A stretch of 64,000 nt of DNA from Bacillota bacterium (lineage in GTDB: Bacteria > Bacillota > Clostridia > Peptostreptococcales > Anaerovoracaceae). The stretch lies in assembly GCA_019420525.1 (NCBI GenBank), contig JAHZHA010000027.1, positions 38,782 to 102,781 on the forward strand, given 5' to 3'. The notes beneath the pieces were generated by a model. The model saw only the letters and a list, made by a program, of their open reading frames with translations, was not told the DNA's origin and made no database searches. Below are positions 9,892-19,063 of the stretch, piece by piece. A program made the position numbers and the translations under genes. The first letter of the stretch is position 1. Every line of letters begins with the position of its first letter.

Positions 9892-9933
9892 AAGAAGAAA
9901 TGACCTACCTGAATGATAGAATCATTTCTTCTT
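9892..9933 (-). terminator. 12-bp hairpin between the phosphorelay and envelope operons
   Basis: AAGAAGAAATGA and its exact complement face each other across an 18-base loop. In the minus direction the second arm ends in CTTCTTTT, followed at once by the GGAGGTG ribosome site of the VTC gene. It could be a weak terminator or attenuator separating the two operons, or an mRNA stability structure. The stem is AT-rich, so termination strength is uncertain. Confidence 0.5.
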
Positions 9934-9979
9934 CCTCATCTTTCAATCCATCCCAAATACAGATATTGTACATTTCCCG

Positions 9980-10342
9980 TCAATCCAACGCCAGTAAGTT
10001 CTCTGTCGCATGGTGAAACAGGTTCTCCAACTCCGGCATCGCCGCTGCTGCTGCTGTCAGATCTCCTCTGCGAAGATCTTCTGTCATGATGCTAATCTTC
10101 TGGTAAAGCTCTTTCAGGGATAGATTTCCCGTAAGCCCTTTGAGAGCATGAGCTGCTTCAAATGCCTGAGAGATGTTCTGTTCCTCCATCGCCTGTTTTA
10201 GACGGAAAAAATTATTATCTTCTGTAAAACGCAGAAGCATTTTAAGCATCAGTGTTTCGTTATTCATAAATCGGGCCAGCGCATCTTCGATATCGACTCC
10301 TGCTTCCTCTAAAAGTTTTTTTTCATCTCTTCCATCACTCAA
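9980..10342 (-). CDS. HPt domain phosphotransfer protein
   Basis: A small four-helix HPt protein of about 120 residues. The phosphoacceptor His lies in AAHALKG, followed by LTGNLSLKEL. The likely start is a TTG that overlaps the stop of the response regulator gene (TTGAGTGA) behind AAGGAG, though the spacing is short and the start is not certain. It would carry phosphate from the receiver of the hybrid kinase to the HD-GYP response regulator; all three are encoded in one overlapping operon. Confidence 0.87.
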   Translation of the reverse strand: MSDGRDEKKLLEEAGVDIEDALARFMNNETLMLKMLLRFTEDNNFFRLKQAMEEQNISQAFEAAHALKGLTGNLSLKELYQKISIMTEDLRRGDLTAAAAAMPELENLFHHATENLLALD

Positions 10343-11444
10343 ACACTCCTTCTGTTTTTCGGTAAAACCGGCGCAGCATTGGCTCTTCCTTTCTGAAATA
10401 TTCCAACAGCTCAGGATTAAAAACCCCACACTGCCCTTCCAAAATCATTTGCATAGCGGTGTCAGCCGGCATAGCATCCTTATAGCACCTTTTGCTCACC
10501 AGAGCATCGTACACATCCGTCAATGAAACGATCTGCGTCCAGATAGGAATTTCATCACCTGCCAGCTGATCAGGATAACCACCTCCGTCCCAGCGTTCAT
10601 GATGATGAAGAGCGATATCATAGGCATAGTGATAAGCAGAATGCTCTCTCATTTGAGGTATCTGTGACAGAAGTTCTGCGCCCCTTACAGTATGAGACTT
10701 CATGAGCTCATACTCTTCCGGGGTCAATCTTCCCTTTTTATTAAGAATGGCATCCGGAATCGAAATTTTCCCCACATCATGAGTGATAGCCCCCATTCCG
10801 ATCAGCATGATCTCATTTTCCGTAAGACCTTCTCCCAGAGGTGTTTCTCTCAGAAGGTGGCAGGTGATATCGTGAATCCGCCGAACATGCTCACCGGATT
10901 CATCACTTCGGAATTCAATAGCTGCAGACAGCGCTTCAACCATTCCCATGCTCATATCCGCCATCTGCTGGGTCTGAATCAGCAACTGATCTCTCTGCCG
11001 TTCCACTTCAGCTCCGAGCCTTTGCCTTGCACGAAAAAGTTCGACCACGGAATTAACCCGCCGCCGGACCACATAAGGTACCACCGGCTTTAATATGAAA
11101 TCCATAACACCCAGATCATAAGCCTCTCTCATGGTAGAATCAGCCGCATCAGCGGTAATCAGAAAAACGGGAATACTGCCGGTCATCCCCCGTTTCTGAA
11201 GTTCGCGGAGCATCTCTATCCCGTCGATCTTCGGCATCATCACGTCAAGCAAAATAGCACAAATATTATTTTGGTGTTCCAGCGCCGCAGCGAGACCTGC
11301 TTCACCGTCCGCTGCCTCTAAAATTCCGTATTCCGAATCAAATATATTCGCAAGAATCATCCGATTGATTTCCTCATCATCTACGATGAGAATATTTTCT
11401 TTTCTGGAATCTTCCAATTTCAAAGCCTCCTGTCTGTCACTCAC
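10335..11444 (-). CDS. Response regulator with HD-GYP domain (c-di-GMP phosphodiesterase type)
   Basis: A 369-residue protein: receiver domain (about 15-135, ILIVDDEEIN and LLDVMMPKIDG with the phospho-Asp), a coiled linker, then an HD-GYP domain. The metal and catalytic signatures HDVGK and HHERWDGGGYP are intact, so it should be able to hydrolyse c-di-GMP when its receiver is phosphorylated. It starts at a GTG that overlaps the kinase stop (GTGA). Together with the HPt and the hybrid kinase it forms a phosphorelay upstream of a glycosyltransferase operon, which suggests control of exopolysaccharide through c-di-GMP; that link is inference. Confidence 0.93.
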   Translation of the reverse strand: MSDRQEALKLEDSRKENILIVDDEEINRMILANIFDSEYGILEAADGEAGLAAALEHQNNICAILLDVMMPKIDGIEMLRELQKRGMTGSIPVFLITADAADSTMREAYDLGVMDFILKPVVPYVVRRRVNSVVELFRARQRLGAEVERQRDQLLIQTQQMADMSMGMVEALSAAIEFRSDESGEHVRRIHDITCHLLRETPLGEGLTENEIMLIGMGAITHDVGKISIPDAILNKKGRLTPEEYELMKSHTVRGAELLSQIPQMREHSAYHYAYDIALHHHERWDGGGYPDQLAGDEIPIWTQIVSLTDVYDALVSKRCYKDAMPADTAMQMILEGQCGVFNPELLEYFRKEEPMLRRFYRKTEGVFE

Positions 11445-14005
11445 ATTTCATCCTGCCCGGATGGTTTCCGAGCACTTCTGCGTTCCTCCATCAATCTTAT
11501 GAGAGTCTGCTTCAATATCTCACTGTTTATCGGTTTGGATACATGATCGTCTATCCCGGCCTGAGCAGTCCGGGCAATGTCTTCAGGAGACACATTGGCA
11601 GTCACCGCGACAATCGGTACACTGCCGGCATCCGCTCTGTCCAAATGCCGGATAATCGCTGAAGCCTGACAGCCATCCATCACAGGCATCTGCATATCCA
11701 TCAGAATTGCATCTACAGAATAGGACTGCGCGGATTTAAATACCTGGACAGCTTCTTTTCCATTTTCAGCCGTTATCACATCTGCCCCAAACTGCCGTAG
11801 AATCTCAGTGATAATCTCTCTGTTGAGATCATTATCTTCTGCCACCAAGACAGTACGGCCGGTCAGATCTGCACTATATTCTTCTGTCCGTATACTGACT
11901 TTATCCTCTTCTATATCGTAACGTTCACATACCTCCAGAGGAAGTGTCACCGTAAAGCGCGAACCTTTCCCCAATGTACTTTCTACCGTAACCTCTCCGT
12001 TCATCTGCTGGACCAAACTCTTGACGATAGGCATTCCCAGACCGGTACCGGACACCGGATGTGAACGGAAAACTGTCTCTCGCACATAAGGATCAAAAAG
12101 GTGCTCCAAAAAACTCTCGGACATGCCGATACCCGTGTCTTCTACCACAATCTGATATTTACTATGCTGTTGAAAATCAAACTGTCTTGCCTTAAGACGG
12201 ATAGAATCTCCGGAATTGCTGTATTTTACAGCATTTGAAAGAAGGTTATTAAGGATCTGAATAATCTTATTTTCATCGCCGATTACAACCTCATTCTGAA
12301 AATCTATGCTGGTTTCCAGATGTTTTCCCTGCTCGTCTATTCGATCATGAAAAAGATCTGCCACCTCATTCAACAGCTTTTTTAAATTAAATTCCTTCTG
12401 ATCCAGGCTATCTTTTACGGCTTCTGAACGTGAAAGTTCCAGAATATCATTGATCAGTTCCAAAAGCTGTTTGCCTGCAAACTCAATTTTTCCCAGATAT
12501 TCTCCGACTTTGCCTATATTACCTTCTTTTTGACTTTTTTCAGCCAATTCACAGCATCCGATGATAGCGTTGAGAGGTGTTCGCATATCGTGGGACATCC
12601 TGCTGAAAAATGCCAGTTTTTCTTCCGTGCCTTTACGGGCTGCATCCAGTGCATCCTGCAGAAGAATTGTCGCCTTCAGTTCACGCCTTTTTTCTTCGTC
12701 CACATCTCTGAAACACAATATTACTTCATCGGGAGCTAGTTTTTTGTTATAAAGAGTACGAATATTAACCCATCGGTATGTATCTCCAAATTTTCTCTGA
12801 TAATCGCCACCGTAATCTGTCACGCCATCTTCGATCCGCTGCCGGATATTCTGCAGTGAAAAATTTTCTTTAAAAGCCTGATATACTTCTGGCTTCACCA
12901 AAAGCTGCATAGTATCTACAAAAAAAGAATAATCTCCGTTTTCCGGAATTCTTTTTCCAAGATCCTGATACGTTTTAATTCCTTCATAGGTACCTGACTC
13001 TACATTAATTCTGAAAACAGCATGAAATGATTCTCCCAATATGTGAACTGTATCATCTGCCTTTTTCAACACACGGCTTTTAACCGCATCATGTATTGTC
13101 ATAAAGGCCAGCAGAAGAAACAATATGAGGGCCAGACCTGACATCAGATAAATAGTGGCATTCGGTTCTCCCATCAAAATAGACCTGGAAGGGATCATCA
13201 TAATCGCAGTCCATCCATTATCCATTACTCTGTGATAGATCCCGCAGGAAGACCCGTTCAAATCTTCCACAAAAGCATCATAATCCAGTAAAGAACCGTC
13301 AGAAATACCTTCCATTATATTATCAACATACCCCTGCAGCTGATCTGCATCAACTACTCCTGCAGCATTTGCATAGATAAGAAGCCCTCCCTCATCGCAC
13401 AAAAAATATGAACAACCATCCGGCATCGTCTGTGCAGACTGGTGCAGATCAGGATTCTGAACAAAGATGTCCATAGCCACCACATTGCCGTCATGCTTTA
13501 AAGCTTGGGAAACAGTCAGAACTCGCTGACCGGTCACAGCATCTTTATATACGTCTCCCGACACAATTTGTCCCTGCGCTTCCACAGCTTGTAAATACCA
13601 TGCAGTCTCACTGTAGAGATAATCTTCGTCGCCTTCCCAGGGATTTGCTGCTACAATTTTTCCATCAATTACCGCATAAATATCCACCAAGTCCTCGCCG
13701 ACAACCCCCGTAAACTTGTGATAGTAACCTTCCAGCCACTGCTGAATTTCCTCAAAGTCACTTCCATTTTCCAACATTTCATCGATGTATTGACCGATAA
13801 CTATGAGGTTTCCTTCGAGATCAGAAAGATTCGTTTCTTCTTCTTTCGCATAACTGTAAGTCAAAGCCATTCCCAGATTCTGAGCATTTTCCAGCAATTT
13901 ATTGCGTACCAGAAAAATGGAGAAGATCAGAACAAATGATACGATCAAAAGAAGAGATATATTCAAAACAACATTATGCCTGTAAAAAAAATTTCGTTTT
14001 CTCAT
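11441..14005 (-). CDS. Hybrid sensor histidine kinase (Cache sensor, HisKA, HATPase, receiver)
   Basis: About 854 residues from the second in-frame start, an ATG. Order: membrane segment (about 15-35), an extracellular sensor of dCache type (about 40-285), a second membrane segment (about 287-310), a PAS-like linker, HisKA with H-box SRMSHDMRTPLNAIIG, an HATPase with VEDTGIGMSESF and GTGLGMPIV, and a C-terminal receiver (VAEDNDLNREI, then LMDMQMPVMDG). A small extracellular ligand is likely but unknown. Phosphate would pass to its own receiver, then to the HPt protein and the HD-GYP regulator encoded downstream. Confidence 0.93.
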   Translation of the reverse strand: MRKRNFFYRHNVVLNISLLLIVSFVLIFSIFLVRNKLLENAQNLGMALTYSYAKEEETNLSDLEGNLIVIGQYIDEMLENGSDFEEIQQWLEGYYHKFTGVVGEDLVDIYAVIDGKIVAANPWEGDEDYLYSETAWYLQAVEAQGQIVSGDVYKDAVTGQRVLTVSQALKHDGNVVAMDIFVQNPDLHQSAQTMPDGCSYFLCDEGGLLIYANAAGVVDADQLQGYVDNIMEGISDGSLLDYDAFVEDLNGSSCGIYHRVMDNGWTAIMMIPSRSILMGEPNATIYLMSGLALILFLLLAFMTIHDAVKSRVLKKADDTVHILGESFHAVFRINVESGTYEGIKTYQDLGKRIPENGDYSFFVDTMQLLVKPEVYQAFKENFSLQNIRQRIEDGVTDYGGDYQRKFGDTYRWVNIRTLYNKKLAPDEVILCFRDVDEEKRRELKATILLQDALDAARKGTEEKLAFFSRMSHDMRTPLNAIIGCCELAEKSQKEGNIGKVGEYLGKIEFAGKQLLELINDILELSRSEAVKDSLDQKEFNLKKLLNEVADLFHDRIDEQGKHLETSIDFQNEVVIGDENKIIQILNNLLSNAVKYSNSGDSIRLKARQFDFQQHSKYQIVVEDTGIGMSESFLEHLFDPYVRETVFRSHPVSGTGLGMPIVKSLVQQMNGEVTVESTLGKGSRFTVTLPLEVCERYDIEEDKVSIRTEEYSADLTGRTVLVAEDNDLNREIITEILRQFGADVITAENGKEAVQVFKSAQSYSVDAILMDMQMPVMDGCQASAIIRHLDRADAGSVPIVAVTANVSPEDIARTAQAGIDDHVSKPINSEILKQTLIRLMEERRSARKPSGQDEM

Positions 14006-14046
14006 GTACAAACACCTATCCAGGAATTTTCATCGTTTCTGCGGAT

Positions 14047-14797
14047 TTATTTTTTAATTTCAGATTCATACTCTGGATCCATTCTGTGAGGCTTTCCACA
14101 ACAGTCATTCTTCTCATAAAAAGACTTTTTCTCCTTATACATTTTCATTTCCGCCTCCCAAATAAGTTTTTCTATATCCACACTGCCGCCTTTTTGTCCA
14201 GCTAATCCCATCGATATATGATAACCTTCCGTTTCCACGAAATGACATACCTCATTTAGACGATCTGTAATCGAATCTTTTCCTGCACCGGTTTTTCCAA
14301 AATATAATAACAATATACAGCAGAGTGATGACAGTGGCCACAGTGCCCATAATGAGGATGACCACGTTGATATCTTTTACGCTGGCGAAAGCCACACTCT
14401 CTGGTACAGTAAGCTGTATAGATCAGTTATTGATATCTGCCGGCTGATAACGAGTATAATAATATTCATCTGCCTTGCTGGAAAAAAGACATAATAACCT
14501 GATCTGCCGCTGATGAATTTAGTTTTTTTCTATTTCATCACGATTCGTAATTTTTTCTGAAACCAGCGTTCCTGAGATAAGTTCCAAATTTTCCCGATTT
14601 GATTCTATAAAACGCTGCAGAGCATCTGAGGCATCTTCTGCAACGCTTTCCATTTCAGAATAACAATCTTCCATCGTCATTTTCTAAAAAACATGCGTGG
14701 TGAACACATAACAGCTGCCCAACAGAAAAATCAATAACAATGACAAGAGAATATTGCTATGAAATTCTTTCTTTATTTTACGCTTTATATACAGCAA
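14047..14797 (-). pseudogene. Decayed sensor diguanylate cyclase (membrane segments, remnant GGDEF)
   Basis: Read from a TTG behind AGGAGGTGACTAG, the frame gives a membrane segment (LLSLLLIFLLGSCYVFTTHVF), then a TAG stop, then a sensor-like stretch (TMEDCYSEMESVAEDAS) that ends at a further stop. Later a second membrane segment (VVILIMGTVATVITLLYIV) appears. In another frame comes the tail of a GGDEF domain: GYHISMGLA and LIWEAEMKMYKEKKSFYE. The GG(D/E)EF catalytic loop itself is missing. Stops, frame changes and a deletion show it is not functional. Confidence 0.75.
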
Positions 14798-15236
14798 CTA
14801 GTCACCTCCTACCTCACTTTACGGCAGTTTTCTGATGTAAGCTGTCGTTTATCACATGATGATCTTCATATGAAATAAGAGTGGAGGAAATATCCTTCCG
14901 AGAATGAAAAGCGATTGTTGTCTGCTATATCCCGCATCCCTTAAACTGTGCCGGCTAAAACAGAAAACATTTCCCTCTCGCCTGACTCTTTCTGAATATT
15001 AATTATATATAAGTTATATTCTCCTTTCAAGGTAGGAAAAAACGCTCACTCACTAAGAATTTCAGTTGTTTTGCCGTATTCATTTATAAATTAAGTCCAT
15101 CTAAATATAATACAAAATAGATTTTATGTATGTATATAATAGAATCAAGATCGTAAAAAATATTTATTTGGCATAAATGTCGGAATTCATAAAATTCAAT
15201 TGAATCTGCAGATCTCACTTCCAGTAATCACAAAAA
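14798..15236. other. AT-rich intergenic region, no gene seen
   Basis: About 440 bases between the decayed GGDEF gene and the terminator of the SLH protein gene. I see no coding frame of note, no tRNA and no riboswitch that I recognise. The minus-strand part next to 14800 should hold the old promoter of the pseudogene, but no clear -35/-10 pair stands out. Confidence 0.5.
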
Positions 15237-15264
15237 CTGCCGCAGGATTAAACTCCTGCGGCAG
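15237..15264 (-). terminator. Rho-independent terminator of the SLH protein gene
   Basis: An 11-bp GC-rich stem, CTGCCGCAGGA, pairs with its complement over a 6-base loop and is followed on the minus strand by GTTTTTG. It lies 18 bases after the stop codon of the SLH protein gene. Confidence 0.9.
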
Positions 15265-15281
15265 TCTGAGATCAGAATAAA

Positions 15282-18206
15282 TTATCTTTTCTCCGCCGTT
15301 CCGGCGATATTAAATAATCTGTACAAGAATGTCACCATCTGTTCTCTGGTGCACGCTTTGTCCGGACTGAAAAGGTTCTCAGCGGTGCCTCTCGTAATGC
15401 AGAAGAAATCAGCCCATTTCACGGAGTTTTCGTAATATGCGCCCTTTTCTACATCATCGAACTGATTTTCTATCAGAACTTTCGGTGTGCCTTCATATCT
15501 CCAGAGGAAACTTACGATTTCCGCACGGGTACACATCTTATCCGGGCTGAACGTGGTGTCGGATGTTCCGGAGGTTATGCCGTTCTCCACCGCCCACAGT
15601 ACAGCATCGCGATAATAAACGTCATCCGCCACGTCTTCAAAGATCATATCCGATCCTTCCGGAGCCGGAGAACCCGCAGCGCGCCAGATGAACGTCATGG
15701 CCTGGGCACGGCTGCAGACATCTGTTCCGTTGAATTCTTCGGCGGTTCCGCTGGTGGTGATACCGTGTTCAAAGACCCACTTCATGGCTTTCACAGTATC
15801 ATCCATGACGGTCACTGTCATGCTGTTGGAAGTGATTCCCCCGGCAGATGCTTTCAGTACATATGTGCCGCCAGAAGGAACTGTCAGGATATTCTCTTTG
15901 TTGATGGTTCCTGCTCCGCTTTCGCAAGTCCAAGTAATCTTAGAATCCGAATCAAAGGCATCGCCGTACTGGTCAAGGGTCTGAACCTGAATGTTATTCA
16001 GATCCAGCGCATTGCCGGCGCTCACATACATTTCATAGGAGTCCGGAATCAGGATGCTGTCCAGGGCACGTGCCGGCAGAGCCGTCACTTCTACCCATTC
16101 GGACATCACGTCTCCGCAGAGAGCGCGGACGTGGTACGTTCCCGGTTTGGAGAAAGAGACCATACCGGCTTCCACAGTGATGCCGTTCAGTTCTTTCGCT
16201 TCCCATTCCACCGGATAGCTCACTTCTTTTCCTGTCAGATCTTCCATGCGGACACTGAGCCCGTCGCTTCCCTGGATAGATTTCGGTTCATCACCCACGA
16301 TACCGCTCAGTTCTCCGTCCACATAGATATAACCGGCTTTGAGCGTATCCTGGGTATCTGTGACATTTACTTCCACTATGGCCGTGCGGCTCAGTTCACT
16401 GTTCGTGGTGTAGTGTTCCTGGGCTTCCGCGGAATTGTAACAGTCCTCATCGATGATATATTTGAGATAAACCGTTCCGTCTTCCGTACCGGCTTCCAGG
16501 CGGGTATAACCGCTCACCGGATCTGTAACCAGCTTCGCTATATTGCTGCTGGTCGTCTCATTTCCGTTTTCATCCAGGAGAATCCATTCGCCGTTCAGCT
16601 TGTTGAAACCGTAGTACTCGCCGTTTTCCCGGTTATAGCCGGTCAGTTCAATGTTATTTACATAGTAAGGAGTTCCCGGCATCAGGTTCAGCGTCAGCAT
16701 CGGGTATACAAGAGCCACACGGTCCAGCGGAAGGCATGCGATCAGACCATCGACTTTGTTAATCATGGAATCTTCTTTTATCTCGAACGTCGCTCCTGTC
16801 TCCGACATCGGCGCCGTCGTCGCGAGACTCTTCACCTTATCTTCGAGGCCGCTGTTATTTTTGAACAGCGTCTGCCAGTTTATATAATTTTCATCGATCA
16901 GAGTCTTTTCCACGACACCACGCTGGTACAGGTCTTCCCGGGCAGTGCCTTCAAATGTCGCCAGTTTTTTTGTGGCACATCTGGCATTATTTGAGCTTGG
17001 ATCCAGCGTATATTCCACAAATGTCACGTTGAAATTCAGAGCCACCGCACAATCGTATTTCGTCGTCGTCGTCGTCTCGCTTTCAGTCTGCTCCAGCATG
17101 ACATTCGTATACGGCGGAAGGGTTACCGCCACATCGCTGTGTTCCGACATCTGTTCCGTCGTCGATTCGGATTCCGACCAGCCCTCTTCTATGGAATTTG
17201 AAAAACACGCGGATATGGAACCCTCGATATGCCAGTTTACTTTGTTCTCCCCGACCCCAAATTCATATCCTCCACCTCCGCTCAGGCCGACAGATCCTCC
17301 GTATGTATACGAATTGCTGCCGTTGATCTCACTGGTAAACGTGGTGGTGTACGTGGTATCCAGTCCCTGAGTGGCGGTAACCGTAGCCGTCGTCTCGTTT
17401 CTCACGTCCGAGAGTTTGTTCATGCCGCCGGCAACCGGCTCACTCACCGTGGTCTGAAAATAATCTTCGTTGTATTCCGGTACGATGGGCGTCACGGAAA
17501 AATCGCTGAAGATCACACCTAAAACCTGATAATGACCTTTTTTATTCGTTCCGCTGGTTTTATAGGCTCCTGTCATCATCCAGAAAGTGTCGCTTTCCGA
17601 ATCTCTGGCTGCAAGATCTTCATTATGCTTGATTGCGGCATCTTCATCCGTCTGATTGGATTTCGGATACTTCTCCTCACGTCCGCCGCCGGCATTTCGG
17701 TAATCTATGAAGATCTGATCTTCCATGGACTGCGCCGCAGCTGCCACAGAGGATGCATACCTCAGGCCACTGGAGCGTACATCGTATTTGTTGTCCTCGT
17801 CATCATCCTTCACGTCGTCTTTCGAATATTGTGATACATCGCCCGTGCTGATAGCCAGCCCATCATAAAGCACCTGCCCGAACTGTGTTTTGAATTTACT
17901 GTCACTCGTACCTGCACCGTTTGCCTTCTGAATGGTATAACCCAGATACTGCCACAGAGATGCCGTGGACTCATCGTCCAGATTACTGTTTTTAGCGGAC
18001 AGCAGATCCTGCGTAAACAGACGGGTGCTGTCTTCAAAATGTTGGCTCTGCCCGTCGAAATACGTCACGCCGTTATACTTCAGCTCTGACGCAGGATCCG
18101 CAGAGTCCCCCGTATCGCTGTCTTCCGCGTAAACGACTGCCGGAAATGTTCCCAGGCAAACGGCAAGAGACAGCAATATGCTCAGCAGACGATTCTTCCT
18201 TTTCAT
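15282..18206 (-). CDS. Secreted SLH-anchored protein with aerolysin-like region
   Basis: About 974 residues from an ATG behind GGGGGAGGAAGA; upstream in-frame codons lack a site. Seen in order: signal peptide ending VVYA (27); an N-terminal region (28-245) with an acidic patch; a Ser/Thr/Gly-rich beta region (about 250-400) with alternating polar residues, TYTTTFTSEINGSNSYTYGG, a Gly-rich turn, EEGWSESESTTEQ, then VTLPPYTNVMLEQ. This is the pattern of aerolysin/ETX-MTX2 beta-pore proteins. After it come Ig-like beta domains (about 680-785) and three SLH modules (about 790-970) for wall anchoring. The pore-forming call is by pattern only; a beta-rich adhesin is the alternative. It has its own terminator and follows a collagen-like gene. 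Confidence 0.8.
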   Translation of the reverse strand: MKRKNRLLSILLSLAVCLGTFPAVVYAEDSDTGDSADPASELKYNGVTYFDGQSQHFEDSTRLFTQDLLSAKNSNLDDESTASLWQYLGYTIQKANGAGTSDSKFKTQFGQVLYDGLAISTGDVSQYSKDDVKDDDEDNKYDVRSSGLRYASSVAAAAQSMEDQIFIDYRNAGGGREEKYPKSNQTDEDAAIKHNEDLAARDSESDTFWMMTGAYKTSGTNKKGHYQVLGVIFSDFSVTPIVPEYNEDYFQTTVSEPVAGGMNKLSDVRNETTATVTATQGLDTTYTTTFTSEINGSNSYTYGGSVGLSGGGGYEFGVGENKVNWHIEGSISACFSNSIEEGWSESESTTEQMSEHSDVAVTLPPYTNVMLEQTESETTTTTKYDCAVALNFNVTFVEYTLDPSSNNARCATKKLATFEGTAREDLYQRGVVEKTLIDENYINWQTLFKNNSGLEDKVKSLATTAPMSETGATFEIKEDSMINKVDGLIACLPLDRVALVYPMLTLNLMPGTPYYVNNIELTGYNRENGEYYGFNKLNGEWILLDENGNETTSSNIAKLVTDPVSGYTRLEAGTEDGTVYLKYIIDEDCYNSAEAQEHYTTNSELSRTAIVEVNVTDTQDTLKAGYIYVDGELSGIVGDEPKSIQGSDGLSVRMEDLTGKEVSYPVEWEAKELNGITVEAGMVSFSKPGTYHVRALCGDVMSEWVEVTALPARALDSILIPDSYEMYVSAGNALDLNNIQVQTLDQYGDAFDSDSKITWTCESGAGTINKENILTVPSGGTYVLKASAGGITSNSMTVTVMDDTVKAMKWVFEHGITTSGTAEEFNGTDVCSRAQAMTFIWRAAGSPAPEGSDMIFEDVADDVYYRDAVLWAVENGITSGTSDTTFSPDKMCTRAEIVSFLWRYEGTPKVLIENQFDDVEKGAYYENSVKWADFFCITRGTAENLFSPDKACTREQMVTFLYRLFNIAGTAEKR

Positions 18207-18387
18207 AAGAGTCTTCCTCCCCCTTCCTTTTTTCTCAGCATTATCTTCTGCGACCGGATTTCTCTTCTCTCCGAAAGGAAAATTCCGGTTCCGCATCAAT
18301 TTTACTACACATCTTTTTACACTGTAAATCCGTCCAAAGTATGATTCCTGCCGTTTTCCGGCCCGAAAAAAGAAAAATTTCTTTTTT

Positions 18388-18636
18388 TCACCTTTGATCG
18401 CTGACGGACGCGCTGCTGTTGCCGGCCTCCAGAGCGGAAACGGGGTCATACGTCGCCTCCTGACTGCCGTCTCCACCGGGAAGCGCACCTTCCTTCACAT
18501 ACAGATTATATGTGTCCGGACCGGCGCTTCCGGCAGGACCCGTGACTCCTGTCGCTCCTGTCGGGCCCGGAATTTGACACATCTGTATGCATGGTATACA
18601 GTAGTTTATATAAAATCCGTTTTGATCATAATGCAT
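18388..18636 (-). CDS. Small collagen-like (Gly-X-Y) protein
   Basis: An 82-residue protein from an ATG behind GGAGGTTTTACC. It has a short Tyr/Asn/Cys-rich N-terminus (YCIPCIQMC), then six Gly-X-Y triplets (GPTGATGVTGPAGSAGP), then an acidic Ser-rich tail. Such short collagen-like proteins occur on spore or cell surfaces in Bacillota. No signal peptide is evident. It lies 181 bases before the SLH aerolysin-like gene on the same strand with no terminator seen between, so the two may share a transcript. Confidence 0.7.
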   Translation of the reverse strand: MHYDQNGFYINYCIPCIQMCQIPGPTGATGVTGPAGSAGPDTYNLYVKEGALPGGDGSQEATYDPVSALEAGNSSASVSDQR

Positions 18637-18781
18637 GGTAAAACCTCCAGATTTCTGTTTTCCCATATTTTATGATTCAAAAAACACATTCGCTCCGTGC
18701 TTATTTGCCGATAACAACCTCCTGTGGAAGTCACAAAGTGATGTGTCATGGACAGCTAGGAAGCGTCAGAAGAACCTTCGC

Positions 18782-18810
18782 TTGACAATATGCATAGGAT
18801 ATAGTATTAT
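18782..18810 (+). promoter_or_regulatory. Sigma-A promoter of the riboswitch-controlled CDF gene
   Basis: TTGACA, 17 bases, then TATTAT. It starts a leader of about 245 bases holding a metal riboswitch and a terminator before the cation-efflux gene. Confidence 0.85.
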
Positions 18811-18857
18811 TTTATAAATTTTTTGCACTGCATTGCGTCCTGCTTCAGGATGCGAGA

Positions 18858-18935
18858 TCAACAGTACAAACTGAGCAGGCGATAGACCGATAGGTTTATG
18901 GGGCCGGGCCGCTGATGCGGCAGCAGATTGTCATT
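18858..18935 (+). promoter_or_regulatory. NiCo (czcD) riboswitch aptamer
   Basis: The leader carries the conserved blocks I recall for the Ni/Co riboswitch: ACTGAGCAGGC, then a short arm, GGGGCCGGGCCGCT, and GCGGCAGCAGA. The aptamer is a four-way junction that binds Ni(II) or Co(II) cooperatively and lets transcription continue. Here it is followed at once by a terminator and then by a cation diffusion facilitator gene, the standard context. The exact outer boundary of the first stem is approximate. Confidence 0.85.
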
Positions 18936-18976
18936 AACATCTGTGGGACAGTTGTATGTTCCGCAGATGTTTTTTT
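18936..18976 (+). terminator. Terminator of the NiCo riboswitch expression platform
   Basis: AACATCTG pairs with CAGATGTT around a 20-base loop, followed by a run of seven T. The first arm abuts the aptamer 3' strand, so metal binding could block the hairpin and allow readthrough into the efflux gene. Confidence 0.87.
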
Positions 18977-19063
18977 ATTCATTCGAAGAACAGATTATCT
19001 CGAAAAGTGCTCATGAGAGAATTATCACTGCCATCATATGTGACAAAACAGGAGGATACCTTT

